From positions 1 to 40,533 of the forward strand of contig JANYEU010000153.1 of the NCBI GenBank assembly GCA_025362915.1: a DNA stretch of 40,533 bases, given 5' to 3'. This document shows positions 31,513 through 40,097 of the stretch, piece by piece. The DNA comes from Chitinophagaceae bacterium (GTDB lineage Bacteria > Bacteroidota > Bacteroidia > Chitinophagales > Chitinophagaceae). How positions within the stretch are numbered: position 1 is the stretch's first letter; each line of letters starts with the position of its first letter. Under the pieces are notes generated by a model. The model made no database searches. It saw only the letters and a program-made list of their open reading frames with translations, and was not told the origin of the DNA. The translations under genes were made by a program, and so were the position numbers.

Positions 31513-32871
31513 GTGAAAAAATTCATAGATACAATTAAAAATATTGGGGCGATAGAAGAATTACGTAATAAGATAATCGTAACTCTTGCTCTCGTATTGA
31601 CTTACAGATTAGGTACACAGATTACGCTTCCCGGAATAAACCCCAATTTATTAGAAGCTGCCAAAGCTGGTAGTTCTAAAAATGGTTTATTAGGGTTGTT
31701 TGATACATTTGCCGGTGGTGCGTTCTCTCAAGCGTCAATATTGGCTTTGGGTATAATGCCCTACATTTCTGCTTCCATCTTTATGCAGTTGATGACCATC
31801 TTGATTCCTCAGTTACAGAAAGTTCAAAAGGAAGGAGAAAGCGGTAGAAATAAAATCAATCAGTGGACTCGTTACCTTACCATAATTGTTACCATGTTTC
31901 AGGCTGGTGCTTATGTGGCTTATCTTAAAAGTCCAGGTTATGCAGAAGCTTTGATTCCTTCTTATCAACCCTTCTTTGCGTTCTCTACTATCATTACACT
32001 ATCTGCGGGTACATTGTTTGTAATGTGGCTTGGTGAAAAGATTCAAGATAAAGGATTAGGTAATGGTACTTCTATCATCATCATGGTAGGTATCCTTGCA
32101 CGTCTTCCGCAATCTATCTTACAGGAGTTTACTGCCAAGAGCGAGAAAGGCGGTGGTGGTTTATTAATCTTTTTGATTGAAGTAGCTATATTGGTTACTA
32201 TCATCATGGGGTTAATTATACTTGTACAAGGTGTTCGTAAAATACCTGTAAATTACGCCAAGCAAATCATTGGAAACAGACAATTTGGTGGAGCCCGTCA
32301 GTTTTTGCCTGTAAAGGTTAATAGTGCTGGTGTAATGCCAATCATCTTTGCGCAAGCAATCATGTTCTTACCAACTCTTGTTTCGTTCACTAACCTTGAT
32401 TCTGCAAAAGGTTTTGTACGTGTATTTAGTGATCACAGCAATCCTTGGTACATGGTTATCTACTCTGTAATGGTTGTAGGATTTACCTTCCTATACACTG
32501 CATTGATATTCAATCCCAAGCAAATAGCTGAAGATTTAAAACGCAACAATGGGTTTGTGCCTGGTGTTAAACCTGGTGAACCAACTGCTGATTATATCGG
32601 TGCTATCATGGATAAAATTACTTTGCCTGGTGCTATATTTCTTGCCATAGTAGGTATCATGCCTGGGTTTGCACAACGTCTGGGCGTAACACAATCTTTC
32701 AGTACTTTCTTTGGTGGTACAAGTTTGTTAATCATGGTTGGTGTTGTTCTTGATACACTTCAACAAATTGAAACCTACTTATTGATGCGTCAGTATGATG
32801 GGCTAATGTCTGGCGGCAGTCGTATTCAAGGTAGGCAACAAAGCATTAGCACCCCTACTACTACTATTTAA
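31513..32871 (+). CDS. secY: Preprotein translocase subunit SecY
   Basis: Start set at GTG 31513, which gives MKKFIDTIKNIGAIEELRNK, the usual SecY N-terminus in this phylum; an in-frame GTG at 31486 lies just after the terminator T-tract and is unlikely. About 452 residues with ten expected membrane segments (e.g. IIVTLALVLTYRLG, PYISASIFMQLMTIL, GAIFLAIVGIMPGF). The plug-region GLLGLFDTFAGGAFSQASI and FNPKQIAEDLKRNNGFVPGV are conserved. It forms the SecYEG channel in the inner membrane. Confidence 0.97.
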   Translation: MKKFIDTIKNIGAIEELRNKIIVTLALVLTYRLGTQITLPGINPNLLEAAKAGSSKNGLLGLFDTFAGGAFSQASILALGIMPYISASIFMQLMTILIPQLQKVQKEGESGRNKINQWTRYLTIIVTMFQAGAYVAYLKSPGYAEALIPSYQPFFAFSTIITLSAGTLFVMWLGEKIQDKGLGNGTSIIIMVGILARLPQSILQEFTAKSEKGGGGLLIFLIEVAILVTIIMGLIILVQGVRKIPVNYAKQIIGNRQFGGARQFLPVKVNSAGVMPIIFAQAIMFLPTLVSFTNLDSAKGFVRVFSDHSNPWYMVIYSVMVVGFTFLYTALIFNPKQIAEDLKRNNGFVPGVKPGEPTADYIGAIMDKITLPGAIFLAIVGIMPGFAQRLGVTQSFSTFFGGTSLLIMVGVVLDTLQQIETYLLMRQYDGLMSGGSRIQGRQQSISTPTTTI

Positions 32872-32896
32872 GTAATTAGATAAATCTTTGGATAAG

Positions 32897-32927
32897 AAAC
32901 CTGTTAGTAGTACTGACAGGTTTTTTT
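32897..32927 (+). terminator. Intrinsic terminator after secY
   Basis: AAACCTGT (32897-32904) and ACAGGTTT (32916-32923) form a stem that extends inward to about 12 bp (one G-T pair) with a 3-nt loop, followed by a run of seven T (32921-32927). It separates secY from map. Confidence 0.85.
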
Positions 32928-32948
32928 ATGTAAAACGAATGAAGTAAT

Positions 32949-33779
32949 ATGAGTCACGGGAAAAACATTGTTTACTACAAGACTGAATATGAGGTTGGTT
33001 TAATGAAGGATGCTGCTGTACTTGTAAGTAAAACCCTTACTGAAGTAGCAAAAGTGCTAAAGGCGGGGATGACAACCTTACAAATAGATACACTTTGTGC
33101 AAGTTTCATAAAAGACCATAAGGCTATACCCTCTTTTTATAACTATAGTGGTTATCCTCATAATATTTGTGCGAGTGTGAATGATGTTGTTGTACATGGC
33201 TTTCCAAATAATACCCCATTAGAAGATGGAGACATTGTAAGTATTGATTTTGGTGTTATCCTGAATGGCTGGCATGGAGATCATGCCTATACTTTTGTTA
33301 TTGGTGATACTACTGATGAGGTAAAACAACTGGTTCGGGTAACCAAAGAAAGTTTGTATAAGGGTATTGAAAAGGCAGTTGTAAATAACAGAATTGGAGA
33401 TATTGCTTTTGCCATACAAGAGCATACTGAAAGAAAACACAAGTACGGTGTAGTAAGAGAATTGGTTGGACATGGGTTGGGTAAAAGCCTCCATGAAGAT
33501 CCTCAAATGCCTAACTACGGTACTAGGGGCAATGGTATGAAACTAAAGGAAAACTTGGTTTTGGCTATTGAACCGATGATTAATATGGGTACTAGAGATG
33601 TATTTACAGACAAGGATGCTTGGACAGTAAGGACAAGAGATGGTAAGCCTTCTGTTCATTTTGAACACGATGTTTGTGTAAAGCGTAATAAGGCCCTCAT
33701 TTTATCAGACTATAGTATTATCGAAGCGGCAGAGCAGGCCAATGGCAATCTTACCTCTTCGCCGGTTATTAGTTTTTAA
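32949..33779 (+). CDS. map: Type I methionine aminopeptidase
   Basis: 276 residues, longer than the E. coli enzyme (264). The substrate histidine H83 (VVHGFP) and all five metal ligands are visible: D100 (SIDFG), D111 (HGDHAYTF), H175 (GHGLGKSLHEDP), E208 (AIEPMI) and E239 (HFEHDVCV). It removes the initiator methionine from new proteins in the cytoplasm. It starts 22 bp after a strong terminator, so it depends on read-through or a promoter not seen. In many Bacteroidota infA and rpmJ follow; here mutS2-type ATPase follows. Confidence 0.96.
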   Translation: MSHGKNIVYYKTEYEVGLMKDAAVLVSKTLTEVAKVLKAGMTTLQIDTLCASFIKDHKAIPSFYNYSGYPHNICASVNDVVVHGFPNNTPLEDGDIVSIDFGVILNGWHGDHAYTFVIGDTTDEVKQLVRVTKESLYKGIEKAVVNNRIGDIAFAIQEHTERKHKYGVVRELVGHGLGKSLHEDPQMPNYGTRGNGMKLKENLVLAIEPMINMGTRDVFTDKDAWTVRTRDGKPSVHFEHDVCVKRNKALILSDYSIIEAAEQANGNLTSSPVISF

Positions 33780-33796
33780 TCCCACCCTCAATAACA

Positions 33797-33818
33797 CTCC
33801 TTTAGGGGATGGGGGTTT
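33797..33818. repeat. G-tailed short palindrome before the MutS2-type gene
   Basis: ACTCCTTTAGGGGATGGGGG: a weak CTCC/GGGG palindrome followed by ATGGGGGTTT. The tail matches that at 14179-14187. Confidence 0.4.
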
Positions 33819-33833
33819 AATGGTTTCTATAAT

Positions 33834-35942
33834 ATGCGTTTGTACCCTGAATCGGCAGCCAATCAACTAGAGTTTGATAAGGTAAAAAACTTATTGGTCA
33901 ATCACTGCAAAACGGTGTATGCCCAACATAAGGCTGCCGATCTGCGCATACATACCAAAAAGGAATACATAGAACTGGAGTTGAATCAGACGCATGAATA
34001 CAAGATGTTTTTGCAGCAGTCTATGTATTTTCCGAATGACTTCACTTTTAATATCCAGAAAGATGTCAAGCTATTGGGGATACCCGGTGCCATGCTTGTT
34101 AGCGAACAATGGATTCAAATTAGAAAATTAACCGAAGAAGCTGGTAATATATTTCGTTGGTTTGATGCCGAAAGGCGTTTGGCTTATCCTTCCTTATCAA
34201 AGGTTATAGAAAATTCGTATTACGAGAAGGTCATCAATGAGTTGATAAATGAAATACTTGACGAAACTGGTATTGTAAAAGACAATGCGAGCGAAGACTT
34301 GGCTAGAATAAGGATGACACTCTATAAACGTAGGAACGACTTGCGACGGATGTTTGAAAAAGTGGTTGCCAAGCTAAACAAAGCAGGGTACTCGGCTGAA
34401 ATTGATGAGGGTTTCAGTAACGGTAGGAGAGTGGTGGCGGTTTTTGCAGAGCATAAGCGTCATGTAAAAGGTATTTTGCATGGGGAGAGCGACAGCCGCA
34501 AAACTGCTTTTATTGAGCCAGAGGAAACCATTCCGCTCAATAACGAAGTGTTTTCTTTAGAGAATGATGAAGTCCGTGAGGTGCATCGTATCCTGCGGGC
34601 ATTAACTGCAAAACTTTCTGTTTATTCCCCATTGTTGATGGGGTATCTGGAACTGATTGGCGAGTTTGATTTCATCAAGGCAAAGGCAAAACTTGCCATT
34701 GATATGAATGCAAACCTGCCCAATCTATTGGATAAGGCACACCTGGAATTAAAGGATGCCTATCATCCATTATTGTTTCTATACAATAAGTTGAGTGGCA
34801 AAAAGACTATTCCAGTTACACTTACATTGGATAGTCAGAATAGGATATTGGTTATAAGTGGCCCCAATGCAGGTGGTAAGACTGTTACCATGAAAACAAT
34901 CGGCCTCAATCAGGTGATGTTGCAAAGTGGTCTTCTGGTGCCGGTGAATCCTAATTCTCAGATGGGTATTTTCAAGCAACTATTCATACATATCGGCGAT
35001 ACGCAAAGTATAGAATTTGAGTTGAGTACCTATTCTTCCCATTTGCAGCACATGAAACATTTCATAGAGGTTGCCAATGGAAAGACCTTATTCTTCATAG
35101 ATGAATTAGGTAGTGGCAGCGATCCTAATCTGGGTGGTGCTTTTGCCGAAGTAATCATGGAAGAACTTGGTCGCCGACATGCCATGGGTATTGTCACCAC
35201 GCATTACCTGAACCTGAAAGTGATGGCAAACCGTACGCAGGGCATCATTAATGGAGCCATGCAGTTTGATGAGGTTCATTTGTTGCCTATGTATAAACTG
35301 TTGGTGGGTAAGCCTGGCAGTAGTTATACTTTTGCCATTGCCGAGCGTATTGGCTTGCCAAAACATTTGATAAGTCGCGCAAGGGATTTAGTGGATGAAG
35401 ACCATTTTAAGTTGGATAAACTTCTCAACCGTACCGAGCAGGACTTGCAGCAATTGGACATTGAAAAGAAAGATTTACACAAGCTGATCAGGGAAAACGA
35501 GAAGTTGAAGAAAGAGATGGAAGTGGTATTGGATAGGGAACGCCACCGCCAGCAGGTAGAAACCTTAAAACACCAGAACCAGATAACTGAAGAAAGGTTG
35601 GGCTACCTGAAAGATATGGAGCGCAAGCTAAAACAGATAGTGCTGGATTGGAAGAAGGCAGAAGACAAGAACACGGTTATCAAGAACTTGCAGACGATGT
35701 TGTTTAAAAGCCCTGAAAAGATAGTGGTGAACAAACTTGCCAAGAAAGTGGATACCAAGTTTAAGGAAACCAAGGCTGATATTGTTATTGGCACATTGGT
35801 GAAACTAAAAAAGAATTATCAGGTGGGTGAGGTGAAAGAGATAAGGGGCAAGAGGGCTATTGTACAAATTGGAACGCTACCCATGAACGTAGAATTGGTC
35901 GATTTAGTGGCAGTAGAAAAGATAATTGAGGCAGAGAAGTAA
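33834..35942 (+). CDS. MutS2-type DNA-binding ATPase lacking the Smr domain
   Basis: 702 residues. An N-terminal core/lever region, then a MutS ATPase with Walker A GPNAGGKT (343-350), a STYSSHLQHMK segment, Walker B FFIDELGSGSDP (D423, E424) and TTHYLNLK. A coiled coil follows (about 530-620, rich in E, K, L and Q), then a KOW/SH3-like segment (IVIGTLVKLKKNYQVGEVKE). The chain ends at VAVEKIIEAEK with no C-terminal Smr nuclease domain, so it is shorter than MutS2 of B. subtilis (about 785). MutS2 proteins act on recombination intermediates or collided ribosomes. Bacteroidota often carry such a short paralog, from memory. Confidence 0.9.
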   Translation: MRLYPESAANQLEFDKVKNLLVNHCKTVYAQHKAADLRIHTKKEYIELELNQTHEYKMFLQQSMYFPNDFTFNIQKDVKLLGIPGAMLVSEQWIQIRKLTEEAGNIFRWFDAERRLAYPSLSKVIENSYYEKVINELINEILDETGIVKDNASEDLARIRMTLYKRRNDLRRMFEKVVAKLNKAGYSAEIDEGFSNGRRVVAVFAEHKRHVKGILHGESDSRKTAFIEPEETIPLNNEVFSLENDEVREVHRILRALTAKLSVYSPLLMGYLELIGEFDFIKAKAKLAIDMNANLPNLLDKAHLELKDAYHPLLFLYNKLSGKKTIPVTLTLDSQNRILVISGPNAGGKTVTMKTIGLNQVMLQSGLLVPVNPNSQMGIFKQLFIHIGDTQSIEFELSTYSSHLQHMKHFIEVANGKTLFFIDELGSGSDPNLGGAFAEVIMEELGRRHAMGIVTTHYLNLKVMANRTQGIINGAMQFDEVHLLPMYKLLVGKPGSSYTFAIAERIGLPKHLISRARDLVDEDHFKLDKLLNRTEQDLQQLDIEKKDLHKLIRENEKLKKEMEVVLDRERHRQQVETLKHQNQITEERLGYLKDMERKLKQIVLDWKKAEDKNTVIKNLQTMLFKSPEKIVVNKLAKKVDTKFKETKADIVIGTLVKLKKNYQVGEVKEIRGKRAIVQIGTLPMNVELVDLVAVEKIIEAEK

Positions 35943-35962
35943 TAAATAACTAATTTCAAACA

Positions 35963-36004
35963 ATTTCTAAGGTGATTTAAGCACTTTAATTAGAAATATT
36001 TTAT
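35963..36004 (+). terminator. Weak candidate terminator after the MutS2-type gene
   Basis: ATTTCTAA (35963-35970) and TTAGAAAT (35990-35997) enclose a smaller GTG/CAC pair; ATTTTATAA follows. AT-rich stem, so termination is uncertain. Confidence 0.35.
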
Positions 36005-36025
36005 AATCGCTTGTCATTACTACAA

Positions 36026-36052
36026 ATTGTTGAACAATATTTTATAACTTTA
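36026..36052 (+). promoter_or_regulatory. Candidate promoter and palindrome before the AraC-type regulator
   Basis: ATTGTTGAACAAT (36026-36038) is a 6-bp palindrome with a 1-nt centre, directly upstream of TAACTTTA (36045-36052), a one-mismatch TAnnTTTG box. A self-binding site for the regulator is speculation. Confidence 0.3.
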
Positions 36053-36122
36053 CGCACTTAGACCATTTTATATACTGAATGCGTATATGTACTAGTTAAA
36101 TGGATTAAATAATATAATAATC

Positions 36123-36878
36123 ATGGAAGCAAAAAAGAAAATATTACTGATAGAGGATTCGAGTATGTTCGTTGAACTGATTGATAGGTTGCTACAATTA
36201 GAATTTGAAATGCTCAATCTAACAGAAACAAGTAAGGCAATGGAAACCTGCAAATCTTTCCAGCCCGATTTAATTCTTTTGGACATCATGCTTTCCGGAA
36301 ATGATAATGGGCTTGATTTCTTACAGCGTATCAAAAACAACGAAGAGTTTTCGTATATCCCTGTTATACTTATCTCTTCTGTATCCTCAAACGATGTTAT
36401 AGAGGAAGGATTACGCTTGGGAGCAAACGATTATCTGGTAAAACCAATAGAATTAAAGAACTTGGTATTCAAGATAAAGAACCTTCTTTTTATCAGTGAA
36501 AAGAGTGGGCAGCGGGCAGTAATGGAGAATAATATCCCTTTTGAAGTAAATCCTTCCAGGGCATCCAACATCATAGAGCAAATAAACAAGATTTCAGACA
36601 AGAGTATCAATGAAGGTAAAGAAGTAAATATTGTAGAGATAGCCAACGAATTAAATATCAGCCACAGTACCCTCAACAGGATACTCAAAAGTAAATTGGG
36701 GGTAACCGCCGTAAATTATATACTAAAGAGAAAGCTGGAAAAAGCACGGATACTCATATTTAGCGATAGAGGTATGTCTATGAAAGAGATTGCATCATCC
36801 CTTGGCTTCAACTCACTTTCCTATTTCTCCAAATGCTATAGGGATCAGTTTGGTCATACACCCACAAAAACAAAATAA
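36123..36878 (+). CDS. Response regulator with AraC-type DNA-binding domain
   Basis: 251 residues. Receiver domain 1-125: acidic pair E11-D12, phospho-acceptor D54 (LILLDIMLSG), S85/S86 in the usual Thr/Ser place, K107 (YLVKPIE). A short linker leads to two helix-turn-helix units of the AraC family (IVEIANELNISHSTLNRILK and MSMKEIASSLGFNSLSYFSK) ending CYRDQFGHTPTK. It should bind DNA when phosphorylated. No kinase gene is adjacent, so it is an orphan; the hybrid kinase/Hpt pair at 8.7-11.4 kb is one possible source of phosphate, unproven. Confidence 0.93.
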   Translation: MEAKKKILLIEDSSMFVELIDRLLQLEFEMLNLTETSKAMETCKSFQPDLILLDIMLSGNDNGLDFLQRIKNNEEFSYIPVILISSVSSNDVIEEGLRLGANDYLVKPIELKNLVFKIKNLLFISEKSGQRAVMENNIPFEVNPSRASNIIEQINKISDKSINEGKEVNIVEIANELNISHSTLNRILKSKLGVTAVNYILKRKLEKARILIFSDRGMSMKEIASSLGFNSLSYFSKCYRDQFGHTPTKTK

Positions 36879-36915
36879 GGTAAATAGTGCCAAGGCAATT
36901 TGCTGCGTTTGCTGG

Positions 36916-36946
36916 CCCTTCTCTTTTAGAGAAGGGTTGGGGTGAG
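36916..36946. repeat. G-tailed palindrome after the AraC-type regulator
   Basis: CCCTTCTCT (36916-36924) and AGAGAAGGG (36928-36936) are perfect 9-bp arms with loop TTT, followed by TTGGGGTGAGG. No T-tract. Palindromes with a GGGGTGAGG tail recur widely in this phylum as I recall; related short forms are at 14166 and 33797. Confidence 0.7.
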
Positions 36947-37125
36947 GTATAAATGAAGGTGTAAAATCTTATATCAAACTCATGTTATTTTAGCATGGCT
37001 ATGCTGAAACCTTCTTATTCAAATCAGTAACCATTCTACGGGTTCTCCGTACCAACAAATCAGCGACTTCCTGCGGTTAATTTTTTCTTTTTTTCTTAAC
37101 TTAATCACATTGCCCCCTTGCCCGT

Positions 37126-37133
37126 TACATTTG
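37126..37133 (+). promoter_or_regulatory. Candidate -7 box of ychF
   Basis: TACATTTG, identical to the rpsJ box and also followed by GCAC. The upstream TTTG box is not visible at the usual distance (a TTG lies only 13 nt away). The leader would be about 15 nt. Confidence 0.5.
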
Positions 37134-37154
37134 CACCTCAAAAAATAGTAAGTA

Positions 37155-38258
37155 ATGAGTTTGCAAGCAGGAATAGTTGGGTTGCCGAACGTGGGGAAAT
37201 CTACTTTGTTTAATGCGGTTAGTAATAGTGCCAAGGCACAGGCGAGCAATTATCGCTTTTGCACCATCGAGCCAAATGTAGGTTTGGTGGATGTACCCGA
37301 TGCCCGTATAGATAAACTGGCAGAATTGGTAAAACCAAACCGAACCGTTCCTACTCAATTAGAAATAGTGGACATAGCCGGATTGGTAAAAGGGGCGAGT
37401 AAGGGAGAAGGATTAGGCAATAAGTTTCTGGGAAACATTAGGGAAGTGGATGCCATCATACATGTGATACGTTGTTTTGAAGATGAGAATGTGCTGCGTG
37501 AAGAGGGAGCGATAAACCCGGTGAGCGATAAGGAAATAATAGATACCGAGCTTCAACTGAAGGATTTGGATAGCGTAGAAAAAAAGTGGAGTAAGGTAGA
37601 AAAGATGGCTAGGGTTGGTAGCGATACCAAGGCAAAGGCGGAGTTTGAGATACTTACCCGTTGCAAGGAGTGTTTGTTGCAAGGGAAAAGCATCCGTACC
37701 TTAAACCTTGATAAGGAAGAGAAATTGGCAACGGCAGATTTATTTTTATTGACTGATAAACCAGTGCTTTATGTAGCCAATGTGGACGAAGCAAGTATGC
37801 ACACGGGCAATAAATACTCTGAAATATTGAAGGCTGCTGTGAAGGCGGAGGGGGCAGAAGTAATCATCATGAACAATAGTATCGAAGCACAGATAGCTGA
37901 ATTGGAAAATGCGGAGGACAAGGAAATGTTTATGGATGAATATAAAATGACACAACCAGCACTGAATAGATTAATTTTATCTGCGTATAACCTATTGGGA
38001 TTGGATACCTATTTTACTGCTGGTGTGCAGGAAGTAAGGGCATGGACGATACATAAAGGCTGGAAAGCACCGCAGGCAGCAAGTGTGATACACACTGATT
38101 TTGAAAAAGGGTTTATCAAGGCGGAAGTGATAGCCTTTGATGATTTTGTAAAATATGGCAGTGAGGCCGCTTGTAGGGATAATGGCAGATTGAGGATTGA
38201 AGGCAAGGAATACATTGTGAAAGATGGCGACGTGATGCACTTTAGGTTTAATGTGTAG
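37155..38258 (+). CDS. ychF: Redox-regulated ATPase YchF
   Basis: 367 residues, close to the family's 363. P-loop GLPNVGKS (9-16), switch DVPDARI and VDIAGLVKGASKGEGLGNKF, and an NxxE in place of NKxD (NVDE), which gives the family ATP rather than GTP preference. The C-terminal TGS domain contains RAWTIHKGWKAPQAA and HTDFEKGFIKAEV. It binds ribosomes and is linked to stress responses. It ends 34 bp before a strong bidirectional terminator. Confidence 0.97.
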   Translation: MSLQAGIVGLPNVGKSTLFNAVSNSAKAQASNYRFCTIEPNVGLVDVPDARIDKLAELVKPNRTVPTQLEIVDIAGLVKGASKGEGLGNKFLGNIREVDAIIHVIRCFEDENVLREEGAINPVSDKEIIDTELQLKDLDSVEKKWSKVEKMARVGSDTKAKAEFEILTRCKECLLQGKSIRTLNLDKEEKLATADLFLLTDKPVLYVANVDEASMHTGNKYSEILKAAVKAEGAEVIIMNNSIEAQIAELENAEDKEMFMDEYKMTQPALNRLILSAYNLLGLDTYFTAGVQEVRAWTIHKGWKAPQAASVIHTDFEKGFIKAEVIAFDDFVKYGSEAACRDNGRLRIEGKEYIVKDGDVMHFRFNV

Positions 38259-38292
38259 TACGTTGTACGTATTAAGTTATAGGTTTTAAGTA

Positions 38293-38336
38293 AAAAGAAA
38301 GGGGCTATTGCATCACTGCAATAGCCCCTTTCTTTT
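38293..38336. terminator. Bidirectional terminator with a perfect 20-bp stem
   Basis: Arms 38293-38312 and 38317-38336 are exact complements with loop TCAC. The arms end in A-rich and T-rich runs, so it should stop ychF on the plus strand and the convergent gene on the minus strand. The stop codon of the minus-strand gene (38313-38315) lies in the loop. Confidence 0.82.
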
Positions 38337-39302
38337 ATAATTTTTGTAAGCATAAATTGCTTTAACCAATTCCACATCCAAGCGATGCATAATGCCTGTT
38401 GTCAATTGAACGTTTGTTATGGTGAGTGGAGTGTATCCGGGTGCAGAAATAACAACTGTGTAGAGTGCTTCGCTCATTTTTAGTTCTAGTATAATGCCAT
38501 CGGCTACGGCTACTTCGGCACCGGGCTGCACAGATGCCGTGAAGTTGGTAATGTTTACCTTCGATACACTATCAGACCCTGTTATGCGCATTCCTGTGGT
38601 GCCATTGCCTGTTACTTTTCCTAAAACGGTGTCAAACGTAAATATTGCCTTTCGGGTGGCATCGTTTTCAAAAATCAATTGTCCATCATTCAGCATGTTT
38701 CTCAAAGTGGTATAAACCCCATTGTTGGCTTTCATTTTATCACTTGTTTCTCCAGCCGTAGCTTGGGCAGAAAGTAAATAACTTTTATAAACGGTTTCAA
38801 AAGCAGTTTTGTCATTGGTATAGGTGGCAATAAATGCAGTGGGCATATTGTTGCCAATCATTTCCAGATCTGCGGTATTATTTGTTATAAATAGTTGTCC
38901 ATCGGTAATCATGGTATTCATTTCTTCCCAGCCCTCATTGTAAGCTGCGTGGTACGAACTATTGCCTGCCGATTTAAGCATTGCTACAGTGGAAGTGGGA
39001 AATGCCTCTTCTATATAGCTTTTCAGTTTCCGCTGGTTAGCAAGGCAGGTAACGCCTAATGGCACCAAGGCAATCCTTACAGATTCTGGCAATGAATTTC
39101 TTGTTCCTTGATTGGGTAACAATTTTGCCGCCGCCAAGGCTGCCAATGCGGTTGTGGCAAGGGCTGTAGTGTATTTTCCTTTAAAAGCTGTAAACTGGGC
39201 AAGGTTTGTATTGTAGTTGGTCCAAACAACAGCTGCTACTGTATATAATGATTGTTGTGAACAGCCGTACAGAGGTTGAATCCCCTTTTTTTTCTTAGAC
39301 AT
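38313..39302 (-). CDS. Hypothetical protein, 329 aa, helical domain plus beta-sandwich
   Basis: Not a family I can name. After a basic N-terminus (MSKKKKG) there is a helical region of about 210 residues (LYTVAAVVWTNYNTNLAQF, TTALATTALAALAAAKLLPN, TVYKSYLLSAQATAGETSDK). A beta-rich C-terminal domain follows (about 235-315: GMRITGSDSVSKVNITNF, PGAEVAVADGIILEL, LYTVVISAPGYTPLTITNV), which resembles carboxypeptidase-regulatory-like or PEGA-type sandwiches. There is no signal peptide. The last eight or so codons are written by the terminator stem. Its plan is broadly like that of the 17466-18440 protein. Confidence 0.7.
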   Translation of the reverse strand: MSKKKKGIQPLYGCSQQSLYTVAAVVWTNYNTNLAQFTAFKGKYTTALATTALAALAAAKLLPNQGTRNSLPESVRIALVPLGVTCLANQRKLKSYIEEAFPTSTVAMLKSAGNSSYHAAYNEGWEEMNTMITDGQLFITNNTADLEMIGNNMPTAFIATYTNDKTAFETVYKSYLLSAQATAGETSDKMKANNGVYTTLRNMLNDGQLIFENDATRKAIFTFDTVLGKVTGNGTTGMRITGSDSVSKVNITNFTASVQPGAEVAVADGIILELKMSEALYTVVISAPGYTPLTITNVQLTTGIMHRLDVELVKAIYAYKNYKRKGLLQ

Positions 39303-39365
39303 AATAGCAATTTTATTTGCACAAGGTATTGTAACTAATTGGAATAAAAAATTATTTTATTTTTA

Positions 39366-39399
39366 AACCCTTATAGGGTTCCAAGCCCCTATAAGGGTT
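39366..39399. repeat. REP hairpin downstream of the RAYT gene
   Basis: AACCCTTATAGGG (39366-39378) and its exact complement (39387-39399) with loop TTCCAAGC, then the tail GCGGTTGCGG. It lies 16 nt beyond the transposase stop codon. Same arms and arm length as 40128-40161. Confidence 0.88.
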
Positions 39400-39415
39400 G
39401 CGGTTGCGGTAAAAA

Positions 39416-40039
39416 TCAGCATTCAATTTCATTTTGCAATTCAACTGCATATAATTGGAAGTCTTTATATGCCAAAGCCCCTCCGTACCAGGCTAATACG
39501 CTTTCTCGCTCTATGTTGGTGGACTTTTCTGATAGCATTGTTTGATGTGATGAATATGTCCAGTCTTCCATTGATGAACAGAAATGGTGGTGTACAGGAT
39601 TGTTGTGGATGTAATGAACCAACCTGATAAAATAGGCATCATCGGTTACTTGTTTTCTTCGTAGATAGTCAATAAACAATGCCCCTTTTCTGCCAAACAT
39701 TTTATTGTATGCCTGTGCATATCCATTAAGCATATTGCTAAACTGTTGCATCACTATCTTGCTATAATCTTTACTTGGAGTGGTAGCAGTAGGGAATTTT
39801 GTACTATAGAATTGTTCTATTATGGCTTCGTTTTTAACCTGAATAAGAAAATGGAAATGATTTGGCATTAAACAATAAGCATATACTTTACATAACGGGC
39901 TTATATATTGACCAAACTTGATTAGAAAGTATTGGTAGTTTGCATTGTTTCTGAATAAATTTTCGTTGCCAACAGCATGGTTGAATAGGTGGTAATATCC
40001 TTCTGGTTGAAAAGCATCTGTATTGGCAGGCGTGTACAT
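39416..40039 (-). CDS. REP-associated tyrosine transposase (RAYT, Y1/HUH type)
   Basis: 207 residues of the Y1 transposase fold (IS200/TnpA-like). Seen: an N-terminal YYHLFNHAVGNENLFRN segment, the HUH motif in LMPNHFHFLI (H61, H63), a helix GYAQAYNKMFGRKGALF where the catalytic tyrosine is expected (Y107 or Y111), and the family C-terminal mark YIHNNPV (143-149). RAYTs are single-copy, host-associated enzymes that cut and join REP hairpins as single strands. This one is flanked within 90 bp on both sides by identical-arm hairpins, the usual REP-RAYT layout. All key motifs are intact and there is no frameshift. Confidence 0.92.
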   Translation of the reverse strand: MYTPANTDAFQPEGYYHLFNHAVGNENLFRNNANYQYFLIKFGQYISPLCKVYAYCLMPNHFHFLIQVKNEAIIEQFYSTKFPTATTPSKDYSKIVMQQFSNMLNGYAQAYNKMFGRKGALFIDYLRRKQVTDDAYFIRLVHYIHNNPVHHHFCSSMEDWTYSSHQTMLSEKSTNIERESVLAWYGGALAYKDFQLYAVELQNEIEC

Positions 40040-40097
40040 GTATTTTTTATTGGTGAAGGTATTGTTTAGTTTTTATAAGCTAATAATTTATGTTTAA

